Positions 24,506-37,360 of a stretch of DNA of 64,000 nt are shown in pieces. This DNA is from Blasia pusilla (taxonomy: Eukaryota; Marchantiophyta; Marchantiopsida; Blasiales): the NCBI GenBank assembly GCA_050084515.1, contig CM114273.1, positions 12,028,001-12,092,000 of the forward strand, written 5' to 3'. Numbering within the stretch: the first letter of the stretch is position 1; every line of letters begins with the position of its first letter. The position numbers were made by a program, and so were the translations under genes. The notes below the pieces were generated by a model, which worked only from the letters and a program-made list of their open reading frames with translations, did no database searches and was not told where the DNA came from.

Positions 24506-25625
24506 TGTCATGACCCTCATAACCAGAAGAACACCAAATAGGCGCCAAGCAGAACATCGAAACCCTAGTGGACTCACGCTACAATGATCGCGCTTTGGAG
24601 AGGCTTTTGGAAAGGTCTCTTGGAAAAGTCCAAGAGACAAAACGCGGAACAAAGTTGTGCGTTTCATGCGTTAGTGGCCGCGACCAAGAAACCTAGACTA
24701 AACACGAACCAAGACTTGAGAAGATTTGAGTCTTGGAAGGTTGGTTGCCAAAGAGGTGAGAACCTGTTTTGGAACACGACTAGCGTTTGGGGAATTGGAT
24801 TGTGTTTTGGAACATAACCTTTGTCCCCATGGTTCGTTTGAGAAAAGTAAGCATGCATTAGAAAGCTTATCTTGAGATACTTCCAACGCATTAAAGATCT
24901 TAGCAAACGCATAAGTACATGCTAAGATATTGGCCAAAAACGATTGTGAGAGCAATCGGGTTGAGGGCCAATATGATTTTGTAAGTCACACTTGGATTCC
25001 GAATCGTGATTCATTTTGTGTGAGTCTTGATTAGGGACTCATTGGATGTCCATTGGAAGTTGGAACCGCCAGGCACAAAATGCCGTTTGAGGTTCCCGAC
25101 CAGACCTGAAAGTTTGTCCCAAGTCTTTCGGGACTTGCTTATGTTGTAAACCGCGAAACTAGGAAGGTTGAGCTTGATGAGGGGCCGAGACAAGAACTCG
25201 GCAAGTTAGAACCGCCAATTGATCCAAACCCGATTAACGTAAGTGCGGGTTTGGATGCAGATCAATGTTAAGAGCGTGACCTACTAACGCACGCTTTGGC
25301 AACAACAAAGAGTGTCGTTTAAGAAGAGTAGGCGTATGACACGTGGTATGAGAGCAAATCCTTGGTGAGCGTGAACTTGGGGTCATATGAGATCTGGACA
25401 TTTGAAAAAAAACTCGATCAAGGAGACCTCGACGCTTGAGGAGGAAGGCAACAGACGAGGAGGAGATCTGAAAAAGTGAGGACTCGCAAATGGCGACCAA
25501 GGGCGAAGAACCAAGAAAGTCGCGAGTCAAGCTAAAAAATCCGAGAGACGAATCAAAGGGAGACCACGAGCTAGAGGAGGAGATATCGACTCTCAAAGTG
25601 CCGAGTCCCAGACATGAGGATTTCC
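24506..25625 (+). mobile_element. Chromovirus 5' fragment: LTR, primer-binding site, gag start
   Basis: An LTR at 24506-25341 (TGTCATGACCC...GCGTATGACA, 836 bp, internally shortened against the 1031-bp copy) is followed after two bases by TGGTATGAGAGC at 25344-25355. That matches the initiator-Met tRNA primer site TGGTATCAGAGC except for one base. Downstream ATCCTTGGTGAGCG and AACTTGGGGT match the leader of the element at 31002-37773. A short gag start follows at 25490 (MATKGEEPRKS, then PRHED), corresponding to MATEGDEPQKR...RHEG on the minus strand near 37212. The similarity ends around 25625, so the rest of the element was lost. Confidence 0.8.
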
Positions 25626-26764
25626 CAACCAACATCTCACATTACTCTGTCTCCTTAGGTTATTTCAGTGTTCTACACCACTATCTTGGCATACTCTCCT
25701 TTTGGCTATCACCATTTAGAATTCCCACAAATTTCCACACATGTGCTTGAGCTGGATAGCCGGTAGGTGTAACTGACTGTATACGTGTGCATACCAGTTT
25801 TGAATGTTTATAGTAATTTATTCACCACCTGGCTATGGCCTTGTTGATTAAAAGCAGTATGAGTTTGTGGGTTCACCTGAAGTTTTTATATCTTGGCTTC
25901 CTCACACGTTGTCCCAACATCGTAACTATTGCGTCTCTCCAATCACACACTGTGTGTTGTGTATGTCTTTATCAAGGATGAGAAGCCTACATTCATTTCA
26001 TCCAAGTAGAGAAAAGTGACACATGTGCATAGCATTCCAGTTTACCATCTTCTTGGCCACACTTAATCTTTCATCTTATTTGCAAAGATCAAATCCATTA
26101 GTGGTCTTCTTTTGTTAATAATAATTGCAATTGCATAGAAAAAATACACTATCATTCGTACATAGATAACACCTTACATACAATCGTGCTCACAATTTTC
26201 ATGTATAACATTGAATACCAATTTGAAAATTGCTCTACTCTTGCTATGCTTCATTCAGCTGAACTTATTGACTTGTTGACAACTATGTGTCGGACTGCAT
26301 GCGCATCTCATTCCAGTCATAGTCGAGGTTTTGTAGTGTCATCGACTTACCATCAAGTATTTTTAAATAACTACCACCCTTGCATTGTTGTCTATCAAAC
26401 CATATGATGTTACCACACAAGTCCTATTTCTGTTGGACTTTAACAATGGTTACATAGCCACATGAGGTGTGTGTGACAATGTAGTTTTCCTAAGACACAT
26501 AACTGCTTGTTGAGGTATTCTGTTATATTTTACTTAAGAACATTGTATACTTGTAACCACAGGGCAGGAATTGCCACAATAGAGGGTTGTTTACATAATT
26601 TTTTTACACCCATATCAAGGTGAAGCGACACACCTATCCAAAAATATAGCCCTTGTTTCCCCAACCTATGATACCTTCATCTTTGAACTGAGAAAAAAAC
26701 ATCCTAAAATTGTCTACAGTGACTAGCAGCAATTAAACCCATCTACTCATTCCCACCACCAACA
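25626..26764. other. AT-rich stretch before the Helitron relic
   Basis: I recognise no gene. It may include the 5' non-coding end of the Helitron, but I could not locate a TC-start terminus. Confidence 0.35.
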
Positions 26765-29700
26765 ATGGGGAGATGCCTAAGCCAAGAGAAAAGACGCTCC
26801 TCACTACTATTGAACAAGAGTAGGCTCAAAATATCCCGTCAAAGAGCTATGGACAAAGCAAGCCACATTAGAAAATTGGCAACAAAACTAGTTTGTAGGG
26901 TATGGCCAGCTATAGAGAAGTTGCTACAAATGTGGAAAAGCCAGTGCTCAAGTCTCATTCAGAAAATACAGTATTTCCGCACCGTGTTGTCTGACAATGG
27001 GACGTCCAAAATGCACTACTGCGGCACTATGTTGTCTTACAATGGGACTTCCAAAATGCATATGACAAAGAACTTTGTTTATCCTCCATATGTATTATGC
27101 AATGGATATATGAAAGCTTACATAATGAAAGACTCTGGTCATTTTCATATGTGCATAAAATGTACCACATCTTATCCACAGATTGAGCACAATGTGTACA
27201 TAACATCTGCCTACATGCGGGGTATCTTAGCCATAAACCCACTTTTCTTGCAAATGTTTTCCATTATCGATTCACGATTGGGAATTGAAACCAAGTATAA
27301 TGGATTTCAAACCATTCTAAGTCAAATCACTTTTGGACATTCCTCTTGTGGGTTGGAATATGCAAAACCCTGAATCAATATGTCAAAAATATTGATGTAG
27401 TCAGGTGAAAGATATTTTTCACCTAAACTTGCAAATAAACGACATCTATAAGCACTACATAGCTCTTATTGAGTTGCCCAGTCCAACATGCATCCTTGTT
27501 GTGCTCCCGTCAAATTTTTGTTGAGACAATTCTCAAGGCCTCTCAAGAGAAAGGGACGGTAACACATGGCATGGCGATTGACCCATATAGTGTGAAATTA
27601 AACATTTTGCAAGACGTTTGGTATTGCTTACCTATAAAAACAAGGCAGTTGTTTGACATATTCAACAATGGAAGTATATTCCTACGAGACACTACTCAGT
27701 CTAGGGAAGATTTCTCGAGTGACGTTAACGGTATCTCACCTAATTGTAAACTGACAATTGAGACACGTATGTTCCCATTCCTATTTCCTTACTTGAGAGG
27801 GTTTTACTCAGGAAACACCTCATTCGCTGATTATCTTAGAGCTTGCATGAAACAATTGTTTGGTGTATTCACTTTGTATAAGCCGTACGCACTTAGCATG
27901 CGTCAACTAAGGCAATCAATTGCCTTGGTATCATCTATGCATACTTACATTCTCAGCAGGGAACTATAGAAGCTAAGATGTGATCACCTGGACTTACTAG
28001 AGGAAGACTTATATGGTCACCTATCCAAATTTAGTATCAGTGCACACATTCCATGAAGCCCATTATGGCATAGGCAGCACCTAAAGGACGTGAAAGCCAT
28101 GGTTATAAAATGGGGAATGCCAAATTTCTTTCTCACATTAACATGTGCTCAAGTATCTGAGACTAGATGGGTAGAGGTAGCTCACAAAGAATCACTAATT
28201 AAAAGATTCAATTCATCCTTTACATGGAGAGATGCTCCAATCGAGTGTGTAGTATTATTTCACACGCGTCTTAAGGTCTTCCTCAATAAATACATTTTGG
28301 GTGGACAACAAATTCTAGGATGGATAATCCACTACCTAATTCAATATGAATTACAAGGGCGTGGAAGCTTGCACTACCACATAATAGTGTGGGTGAACTG
28401 TCGTAACGTGCATGGTGTCAACTCTAAATTTTTTTGTTATGTTCCTCATATTGATTCCATTTTGCCACGTACAGCCACAACTTCTCCTACAGACTTGTTG
28501 CATAAGTATGTTGTCACAAAACAAATTCACGTTTGTAAAAAGGATGTGTGTGTAGTGAATCGCACTTCGTCCCATCCTCTCTACTGTCGCCTTGGTTTCC
28601 TATCATGTGTGAATTATGAAACTGAGCCGAGTATAATGCACCAACTTCAAAGTGGAAGTACTATCACCCTAGTCATCAGCACCGCAATGTTGATTCTTAT
28701 CACCCTGCAATCCTCCTGTTGGGGAGCGCATACGAACCTATTGGGGAGCGCATATCAACTTGCAGCGTGTGACAAATGTGGAGTAGTCATTCTACTTGCT
28801 CAAATATGCCCTCAAGTGTGAGCCAGTTGGCACATTGGATATCAATACTGAAAATGCTAAGTGCTTAGGCTTGGATGGACTGGATGAGATAAAGCTCCAA
28901 TTGATCTCAAGAGTTGTGCGTAATAGAAGTCTATCGTCTACTGAAGTTGCATTAACGGCACTCCAAATCCCAATAATTCAGAGATCAAAAGGTGTTGAGT
29001 ACATAGACTCTAATCCTCCACACATACAAACTATCCTTTATAAAAATTCAGCAACAATATGTATTCACCCGACATTTTTGTATTACAGCAGACAAACTCC
29101 TTGTCCACCCTAACCTTCTTCCAGTATTGGGAGCAACATCTTTTTATGAAATATAAGATGGGTAATAGCAATAATCTTCTTGGGGTTGACTTAATTGGGA
29201 ACCACGTCTACTAACAAAGTGTCCTTTCCGATTTAGTGAATATCACCCATTGCACCAATGGAATGCGTTGTTTTACACACGTTTATTCAGTCAAGTCAGT
29301 TTCAGATCTGAATCAGAAACTACAAGTTGTTCATCCCCAAAGTGGACATACTTACATGAGTGTATCCATAGGCGCCCTTTCCTCACTCAAACCTGCATAA
29401 TTGATGAGATTAAGAGGCATGCATCTGAGAATATGTGGAGTCAAGTACACACTCCTGAAATCCTTTCCAAGGTAATGGTTCTGCTTGACCCCCACCTTCA
29501 TTTTGACACTGAAACTATTCCCCTCTCATTCCAACGTGAAGATGAGCATATTGTCAATACCCCGCCATAGGTATCTTCTATGGAGCAGACACCGTTCAAC
29601 ATTGAGCATCTAAATGTTGAGCAACAACAACTCTTCCACTTACTTAGATACAAAACAACAAGCCTACTTTTCCTCATTGGTCCACTTGGATGTGGAAAAC

Positions 29701-31001
29701 ATTCTTTATATGCTTTATGCATAAAGATTTGGAATTGACTTCCACTGAGACCATGTTCACAACCACCACTCGTTGACATAACCGTGCCATTACAGTCCAT
29801 GTTGCCTTTGCTATACCATTAAGGGAGGACTTGCCAACAATGCATGCAACTTCAGATCAATACATTTGACTAAAGAAAGCTCGCGTTAGAGTCATAGACA
29901 AGTGCTCCATGCTAACCCCTCGTCTTCTATAAATTATTGTAATGAGACTAAACCAAGTTGGTCCATTTGCGAGCCACAACCCCTTCTCATCCGAACTTAT
30001 CATCTTACTAGGTGATCTTTGCCAACTACCACCAGTATGTCACCATGCATCACACCCTTATTTCTGGTTTTGTCACATCACATCTTCTCCATTTTATGCA
30101 TAAGTTGAGAAATTTGAGTTTTCTACTCCTATGAGACATGCAAGTGATGTTGAGTTTCTTCAGTTCTTGTCCTCCATACAAGTTAACATTCCGATTCACC
30201 AAAAACTCCACTTATGTCTAGAGGGCTCCCTTGTAGATGATAATGTTGCAATGGACTTCATTGATGGTGGTATTGTGGTTATTTGTACGTACCCACCAAG
30301 AAAATGTAAACATATTCAATCTTATTGCTTCAAGACGAATCTTTGGTGAATGCAACATTCTGCTTGTTGATATTGCCACAGATGCCTTTGTTATTCGAGA
30401 GCTCAGAGATTGGCTGTCAAATACTAAGTTCCATCAAATTTCCTTCATTGCTATTTTTGACTACAAAGTACTTTTGATATCTAATATTGATCTCAAAAGA
30501 CAAGCGGACAATGGTTCGTCTGCCACAGTTGTTGATTTGGTATTCAAAGATGGCTTCCTTACTACAGTGCTTGTGAAATTGCATTCAAATGGACATGTTA
30601 TTAGGATAAGAAGATCTACTTTTTCCACACTCAGGTATGGACCAAGTCAGAAGTATACAAAGAGGTCTTTTCCACTAGCATTGGGTTATGCAATTACATG
30701 TCACAAGAGTCAGGGCCTTATAGTCTCTGGGAAATGCTTGATTGTCATAAAGGAGGTGTTTGCACCTATAATGTTGTATGTCCTATTGTCCAGGGTTAAG
30801 TTTAGGTCCCAATTGAGGATTCTCAAATTAGGCCTCAAGATTTCCATGTATTTGGGTAGAATGCATTCACCACTTAGTTCATCAATTTTTTTTACTGTTG
30901 TTTGTGTTGAAGTATGTCTTCTTATGAGGGTGTTCAAAAGATTTGTGGAAAGGAAGTTGCCATCATACAAGTTGGACTTGATCCTCCAGTCAAAGTGCAA
31001 C
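26765..31001 (+). pseudogene. Helitron Rep/helicase remnant
   Basis: Several plus-strand frames in order match the rolling-circle transposase of Helitrons. 27469-27969 carries MFPFLFPYLRGFYSGNTSFADYLRACMKQLFG and YALSMRQLRQ (Helitron-like N domain). 28090-28821 carries WGMPNFFLTLTCAQ, then the Rep HUH-type box RGSLHYHIIVWV, with the two histidines at 28372-28380. Helicase pieces follow: Walker A IGPLGCGKH near 29676-29705, GDLCQLPPV near 30013-30039 (motif III of PIF1-like helicases), and LALGYAITCHKSQGL plus YVLLSRV near 30680-30800. Stops and frameshifts separate them, and the DEAD-box-like Walker B motif is not legible. The right end runs into a chromovirus LTR at 31002. Terminal CTRR and hairpin were not identified. 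Confidence 0.85.
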
Positions 31002-31991
31002 TGTCGTGTGCCTACTCTCCTCGAATGTCAATCTTAGTGTTGCGGAAGCATACGTTCAGTAGGAAACGCTCTCATCGCTGACCTGCGCCCAAACGCTCTC
31101 ACATTAGTCTGGCTTTGGGTCAAGTGGCCTTCCAACCCACCGAGTCCTCAACTCGGAATCTCATCAAGCTCAACCTTTCCTCATTCCTAGGTTCCCAACA
31201 CGGGCAAGTCTTCCGAGACTTGGGACACACTTTCTGGTTAGTCCAGGCACCTGAAGCGGCGTTTGCGTGCCTAGCGGTCCCAACTATCCAATGGACCGTG
31301 CATGAGCCCCTAACCAATACTCAAAGAGTTGCAATTTGGAATCCAATCGAGATCTCCAAGATCCCTCTTTTGAACCTGGTTTGGGTTTTGAAGCCCAACA
31401 CCAAACTCCCGGTCCGTTGCGTGCCCTTGAGTCACCCCGTAGCGCCCAAAGTGGGGTTCGACTCCCAAGCTTTCTTAGAGACCTTCCTCCTTACTAGTAC
31501 TTATGGGAAATTCCGAGGTCCCCCTACTTTTGGGAAAGACCACCCGAGCCCCTCTTTTTGGCCCTCAATCAACTCCTCTTACAGTCGGTTTTGGCCCATA
31601 TCTCAACCTATGCGCAAGCGTTTGCATAGTTCTTTAGTGCGTTGGAACCGTCTTGGTATAATTTTTCCAAGGCTACCTTATTTGTTTCAAAAACTTCTTG
31701 GGACTAAAAGTTATGGTCAAAAGTACAATCAGCAACTCCCAAACGCTGCCCGCGTCTCAAGTCTAGTTTTCACCCCTTGGCCGCGTCTTGTCCAAGACTT
31801 GACTTCTCTCAAGTCTAAGTACCGCATTTGGTTTTGGTTTCCTAGTAGCGACCAAAACACATGAAATGCTCGAAATGCTCACGTATCGACCTTGTGTTTC
31901 CTCAACTCCCAAAGCGCAAACCATCTTGGCGTGAGCTCGCTAGAGTTCGGATGTTCCGCTTGGCGCTTGTTTGGTTATGAGAGTCGCGACA
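31002..31991 (-). repeat. 3' LTR of the chromovirus
   Basis: On the plus strand it starts TGTCGTGTGCCTACTCTCC and ends GAGTCGCGACA, i.e. TG...CA on the minus strand. It is the same family as 20180-21210 and 24506-25341. It lies immediately after the Helitron relic; the five bases before it are GCAAC. The matching duplication on the other side is gone. Confidence 0.88.
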
Positions 31992-32005
31992 CTCACCCCT
32001 CTTTA

Positions 32006-32695
32006 GAGGTTGATGCCCTCTTCAAAGCAAACCTTTTTAATGTCAAGTCATTGTGGGAAGCCAACCCCTTGACATCAAATCATGTTCTAGTAGCTAACCT
32101 GCAATTCCTCTTTTGGCTTAAGTTTTAGGTTGTCACTTGCAGTACTTAGCATCATTTAGCATCTCCTCTTCGATGAGCTTGGACCGATTCTCAACCAATC
32201 TAACCTATCAAATAAGCTAGCTAAGTTTGCTACCTCAAACTTCTCGTGCTCACAACTTATAAACATCTCACTTGTTTACACGGTCCACAATTCGTATTAC
32301 TCTTGGGTCGTTCTCGTATTTGACTTAGGCGCGTCACTAAGTTCACTCATATACTCACGAGTGAGACCACCCCAAGCCCCAAGACAGAGTGATCTACCCC
32401 GCCGATGCTAGGGCGAGCCCAAGTGCTAGTTGCCCAACACTTAGTCGTGTTCTAGGTACTTATCCGAATACCAGCTCTTGCCTCAAATACTCCTAGTTTA
32501 TCCTCTTGACTTACATCCTAAGCGTATGAGGAACTACTCATTGCCATGCACTACCAAAGAAAAATTGCAAATAACACATGCATCGAATCTCCAAATTCAT
32601 GTATTCATTTATTGCAATACTAGCCTGCTCTAGTTACAACATCCTTTGGCCCAAGCTTCCTATGGCATAAGTCATATCTCTAGCTTCTCCATGTA
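32006..32695 (-). other. 3' untranslated part of the chromovirus
   Basis: This lies between the end of the chromodomain frame and the polypurine tract. There are no open frames of note and no similarity to other parts of the window that I can see. Confidence 0.5.
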
Positions 32696-33806
32696 CTAAC
32701 GCATGTGCTTCCCTTGTAACCGTTTGAAGTCTTGCAACAGCTCTTGTGCCTGTTCCAGATCTGCCTCCACATTCCAAGTTGCCTCTTTCACATGGTAGCC
32801 TTTCCACTTGACCAAGCACTCGTACTTGTTGGCCCTACGCCTCGAACGCAAGATGGTCTCCACCTCAAACTCCGGTTCTTCGCTTACAATTACCAACTGT
32901 GGTCTCTTAGCATGTCTTAGCTCGGGACGCTCATTATTCTAAAGATACTTCTTAAAAAATGACACATGGAAAGTGGGATGTATCTTGAACTCTTCTCGAA
33001 GCTCCAATGTATACACATCCTCAAACGGGTTTGCCTTAATCACATACAGTCCAACATACTTGGCCGATAGCTTCGCAGATAACTCCTTTGGAAGAGTGAG
33101 ATACTTCACACTCAACCACACTTGTTCTCCAACTTGGAATCTCACTTGGCGCCTGCATTACAATAGCATGCTTCACGTACCTCAGTTGAGCCTTTACAAG
33201 GTTTCTCCTTGCTCGCTCCTCTCGATCTCGCATTTTTGCTTACAAACCTTTTGCCGTCGCTTGTCGGGTTGGTACTGATGTAGTACCCTTTGAAAGGGCT
33301 AGGTCAAGAGGCCCTTCTGGCTCACGTCCATAAGCCAGGAGAAACGGAGATTCTCCAGTTGCTGAATGTTTGGTGGACTTGTAGCAAAACTCCGCCATAC
33401 TCAACCACTTCACCCAATCTCGCTGGTCCGCGCTCATGTAATTCCTTAAGTAATGGTTCACTAAGGAGTTTACCTTTTCCGTTTGCCCATCCGTTTATGG
33501 ATGGAAGGCCCTGCTGAAACTCAACTTGGTCTTCAACCTCATGAACAAGTGTTTCCAAAAGGCACTGGTAAACTTTGGATCCCGATCTGAAACAATACTC
33601 CTTGGCAATCCGTGCGTGCGCCACCAACTATCCAGGAAGAGTCGTGAAGTTGTATAGGCCATTGTTGAATCCACCGTCGGCACGAATCTCCCCAACTTAC
33701 TGAATTGATCAACTATCACAAGTATAGTGTTGTATCCCTCAGACTCAGGAAGACTCGTGATGAAGTCCATAATCACATTGTGCAAGGGCCCGTCCAGGAT
33801 CGGCAA
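32696..33806 (-). pseudogene. Chromovirus integrase with GPY-like region and chromodomain
   Basis: The integrase core starts near 33806 with VIMDFITSLPESEGY (first Asp), then IVSDRDPKF (second Asp), then FHP-stop-TDGQTEKVN, where a TAA replaces the usual Gln just before the Glu-bearing GQTE box. YGREPEGPLDL ends the core. 33145-32939 gives FQVGEQVWLSVKYL and IHPTFHVSFFKKYL (GPY/F-type C-terminal region). 32896-32696 gives FEVETILRSRRR, YECLVKWKGYH and ATWNVEADLEQA, a chromodomain, which in chromoviruses targets integration to marked chromatin. The DDE triad residues are present; the stop and frame breaks make it non-functional as is. Confidence 0.88.
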
Positions 33807-34292
33807 GGGATGAAGTAAGCCTTGTTTCTTTGCATAAGGAACCCTATTTCCATGTTCTATTGAGAAACATCTTCTTTCATGTTGGGCCAGAAGAACCTTT
33901 TAGCCAAAACATCCAGCGTGGATTTCTCCCCTTTATGTTCTGCCAAGGGTCCATCATGACATTCCACTAATATCTTGGTTCGTTGTTTTGCCTTCGCCCA
34001 CATAGATCATGCTTTGCTTGAACCTTAGTAAACCATGCCTCAAACTTATGTTGGCCACCTTCTCTCCCTGCTTCAACTTCCTTAGGTACTCACTTGCCTA
34101 GGTGTCTTTCATGTATCCCTCACGAATCCTTCTTTCCAGATCTGTTTCCTCAGGGAACATTGCTCTCAAGACCTGTGTTGTTGATGGCATGTCCTCATCT
34201 CTACGACTCAACTCGTCTGGAATGACATTATCCTTCCGTGGCTTGTGGATCAGTTCCACATTCATCAACGCCAAGATATCATGCCATCATAG

Positions 34293-35573
34293 TTATTTTG
34301 GTGTTACTCGATCTTGGGTCTCAAAATACTTGAGCGATACGTTATCAGTGAACACTCGAACCCTGTGAAGTCCCAAATAGTGACGCCACTTCCTCAAGCA
34401 ATGGACCACCGCAAAAAACTCTTTCTCATGAGTGGGCCATCTTCTCTCGATGTCACTGAGCTTCTTACTCTTGTAGGCTACAGGTCTTCCATCCTGTACC
34501 AACATTCCTGCAATCGCAAAGTCACCAGCATCCGTATGCACCTCGAACGGCTTGTCAAACTCTGGAAGCTTCAGCACTGGCTCGTGCGTTAGGATCTCTT
34601 TGACTCAGTTAAACGCGTCATTCACTTCTTGGGTTCAAGTCGTGTTAGCATACTTTGCCGTCCAATCTGTGAGAGGTCTCACAATACCCAAAAAATTCCT
34701 CACATAGGTTCGGTAGAACTGCACCGCACCAATAAACCTCCTCATTCCCTTCACCATGGAAGCACGTTTCCACTCATCGAGGGCTTTCACTTTGTCCATA
34801 TATGGACTAAATCCATCTTCGCTAACCACGTGACCCAAGAACTTGATCTTGCGCAACCCGAACTCACTCTTGTCCATATTCGCATACAACTTGTTCGCTC
34901 TTAGTTTTGACAACACCGCCCTCAAATGTTGAGCAAGCTCTTCCAGTGACTTCGAATAGATGAGTATATCATCAATATAGATGATCACGTACTCATCCGT
35001 CTCCTCATGAAAAATGGAGCTCATCAACGTGGTGAACATCAAAGGCGCATTACACAGACCGAAGGGCATCACCACAAACTCGAACAAGCCATATCTCGTT
35101 CTACACGCAGTCTTTTCCACATCTGCTTTGGCAATCCGAATCTGGTAATATCCTGATTTCAAGTCAATCCTACTGAAGTACTTTGCCCTTGACAGTGTAT
35201 CAAAGAGGTTATCGATCCTCAGAAGAGGGTAATTGTTTCTCACTATCACTTTATTGAGGGCTTGGTAATCCACACAGAGTCTCATCTTCCCATCCTTCTT
35301 CTTCACAAAGAGAACATGCGCTCCATACGGTGACTTGCTGGTTCTAATGTAGCCTTTCTCTAAGAGCTCACTTAACTGCTTTTTCACCTCAACCAACTCC
35401 TCCTGATTCAATATGTATGGTGCCTTAGAAGGTGGTTGAGATTTGGGGATGACCTCTATCTTGTGATCGATTGTCCTATGCGGTGGCAACTCGTTTGGAA
35501 GCTCATTTGTCAAGACATCACCAAACTCCTTGACTACTCTCCGTAGCATTCTTGGGATTTCCCTTGAAGCCAC
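34293..35573 (-). pseudogene. Chromovirus reverse transcriptase and RNase H
   Basis: RT is one open frame, 35573-34635, 312 codons. It shows YGAHVLFVKKKDGKMRLCVDYQALNK, YFSRIDLKSGYYQIRI, VMPFGLCNAPL and the active-site box VIIYIDDILIYS with YIDD at residues 199-202 of the frame, followed by IKFLGHVVSEDG. RNase H follows at 34577-34293: LLVQDGRPVAYKSKKL, WPTHEKEFFAVVHCL and RVFTDNVSLKYF. It is separated from RT by a stop. RT catalytic residues are intact, the best-preserved domain of this element. Confidence 0.92.
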
Positions 35574-35621
35574 GGCTTGATCCCCTGCGTTTCTTGCTAG
35601 GGATGTCCTTCACTTGTCTCA

Positions 35622-36191
35622 TTAAGCAAAGGAATCCATCTCCAACTTGGTCAAACTCCTCCTTGTAATGACGTTCGCCAACTCCTTCCTCACGAGCATC
35701 TCGCGAACCAACCTCACTTGCAACCGTTTGCCATTCACTAAGACGCTCAACCTCAATGGCCTTTGCCTTAGCTCCACGTCATACGTATCCAAGAATGTGG
35801 TTCCCAAGACTCCGTCGATGCCATCCATGTCGCACATTGTGAAATTCTCCTCCAACTCAAATACTCCGCCTCCTATCGTCAAACCCAATACCAACTCGGA
35901 AGTTCGATGAGACTTACCTCCGGCAAAGCCTACTTAAATGGGCTTGTGTGCCTTAGAGATTGAAAAACCCAATTCCTTCATGATTCTAGGGCTTAGGAAG
36001 GGGTGTAAAGCACCTATATCCACGAGTAACATCACATTGCGATCAGCAATCTGGGATCTTAGGTACACCAAGTTGGGTGTTCCCTTGGTGACTTGAAGGG
36101 AGGTCTCCAAACCTCCCGTCGACAAGTGCTTAGCAGCTAACGCAATCATACTCCCATTACTAACCTTCGGTTTGGAGCATCCTTTTGCCAT
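35622..36191 (-). pseudogene. Chromovirus aspartic protease
   Basis: Two minus-strand frames (36191-35934 and 35894-35622) separated by a stop. The first has LLVDIGALHPFLSPRIMKEL, the retropepsin active site with the usual D-T/S-G read as D-I-G. The second has MDGIDGVLGTTFLDTYDVEL, a conserved flap/second half with ILG-like text. The altered active-site residue (Ile for Thr/Ser; ATC from ACC would be one transition) would be expected to reduce or abolish cleavage. Confidence 0.8.
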
Positions 36192-37212
36192 GTGCCCAGG
36201 TTTTCCATAATTGTAGCATACTTCCTTGCCGTTTTTTGACTTCGGATGTTGTGCTCCCTTTGGCTTAGCAAGGCGTTCCTATCGCTTTGCTGCTGGGTTG
36301 AGAGACTCTCATTGATCCCGCTCAACCCCACTCTAGACCCTCTTGGGTGCCCCTTTGTTTTTCAAACTTTTGGAAAAAAAAATTGTCTCAAAGGGCTTCG
36401 GTGTTTGGACCTCATCGTCCCCAATCTGCTCCGCCAGCCTAAAAAGCTCCACGGAGGTGTTCGGAAACTGCGGCATTCTGTACAAGGCCTTTGTTGCACT
36501 TGATTTGAGTCCACTAATGAAGATCGCTATCTGCGATGCCTCATCCATCTTAGGAATGGAGTTCAACTTTGGGTTGAATTCCCTCACATAAGCGCTTAAG
36601 GGCCCAGTTTTCCGTAGTTGCACGAGCTCTACCCTATCGTGAATCTCTTGGTACTCCAGGGTGAATCGGTCCCCAATCAGCATCTTGAACTCCTCCCAAC
36701 TCAGAGGTGAACCACTAGCCAAATATTCTTCCCGTTGCCTTGTCCACCACTATAGCGCATGATCCTTTAGAAAGGTGACCGCCACTACCACCTTATCTTG
36801 TTCTGCTACCCTCTGCGCCTCAAAGCAATATTCCATCTTCGTGAGGAAATCCTTCACCTTGCGAGCGCCCTCCACTCCGGTGAATGGCGTGGGCAGGTTT
36901 GTCTTGCAGAGCTTTTTGCCAGAACTCGGAGCTCTGTCCGACTCAAGCTCTGCAATGCGCTTGTTTAGCATGAAGACTTGCTCGATCATCATCTTCATAT
37001 AATCCAACATCTTGGCGTAGAAGCCCGGTTCACTTGAGTTTTGGGCCATTGGCTCCGCTGGAGGGTCTACATTTGGGCACCCTCATGTCTAATGTTCGGC
37101 ATCTCGGGAGTCGGCGTCTCCTCCTCCGGCTCCCGATCCGGCATCGGTTCATCCTGTGGTTCACTTCGCTTGGTTAAGCGTTTCTGTGGTTCATCTCCCT
37201 CGGTTGCCATCT
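36146..37212 (-). pseudogene. Chromovirus gag
   Basis: The likely start is MATEGDEPQKR near 37212. The frame is broken around 37070 and resumes at 37049 (MAQNSSEPGFYAKMLDYMK). Seen: PTPFTGVEGARKVKDFLTKME and FEAQRVAEQDKVVVAVTFL, then a stop before WWTRQREE; then SWEEFKMLIGDRF, ALYRMPQF and ELFRLAEQIGDDE. A knuckle CYNYGKPGHMAKGC near 36170-36215 has Tyr where the second Cys is expected. The gag order is typical of chromoviruses. Non-functional from stops and the lost knuckle Cys. Confidence 0.82.
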
Positions 37213-37346
37213 TCAATCCACCATACTCATATCTCCTCCTCGTTTCTTGCGTCCCTCCTCGAGCATTTGGGTCTCGCCGCTACCTCGGGTTTTCCCCAAG
37301 CCTCCGGTTACTCCCACAACCCCAAGTTCTCGCTCACCAAGGATTA

Positions 37347-37358
37347 GCTCTGATACCA
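37347..37358 (-). promoter_or_regulatory. Primer-binding site, initiator-Met tRNA type
   Basis: On the minus strand this is TGGTATCAGAGC, two bases after the end of the 5' LTR. It is the usual plant initiator methionine tRNA primer site of many chromoviruses. Confidence 0.9.
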
Positions 37359-37360
37359 CA

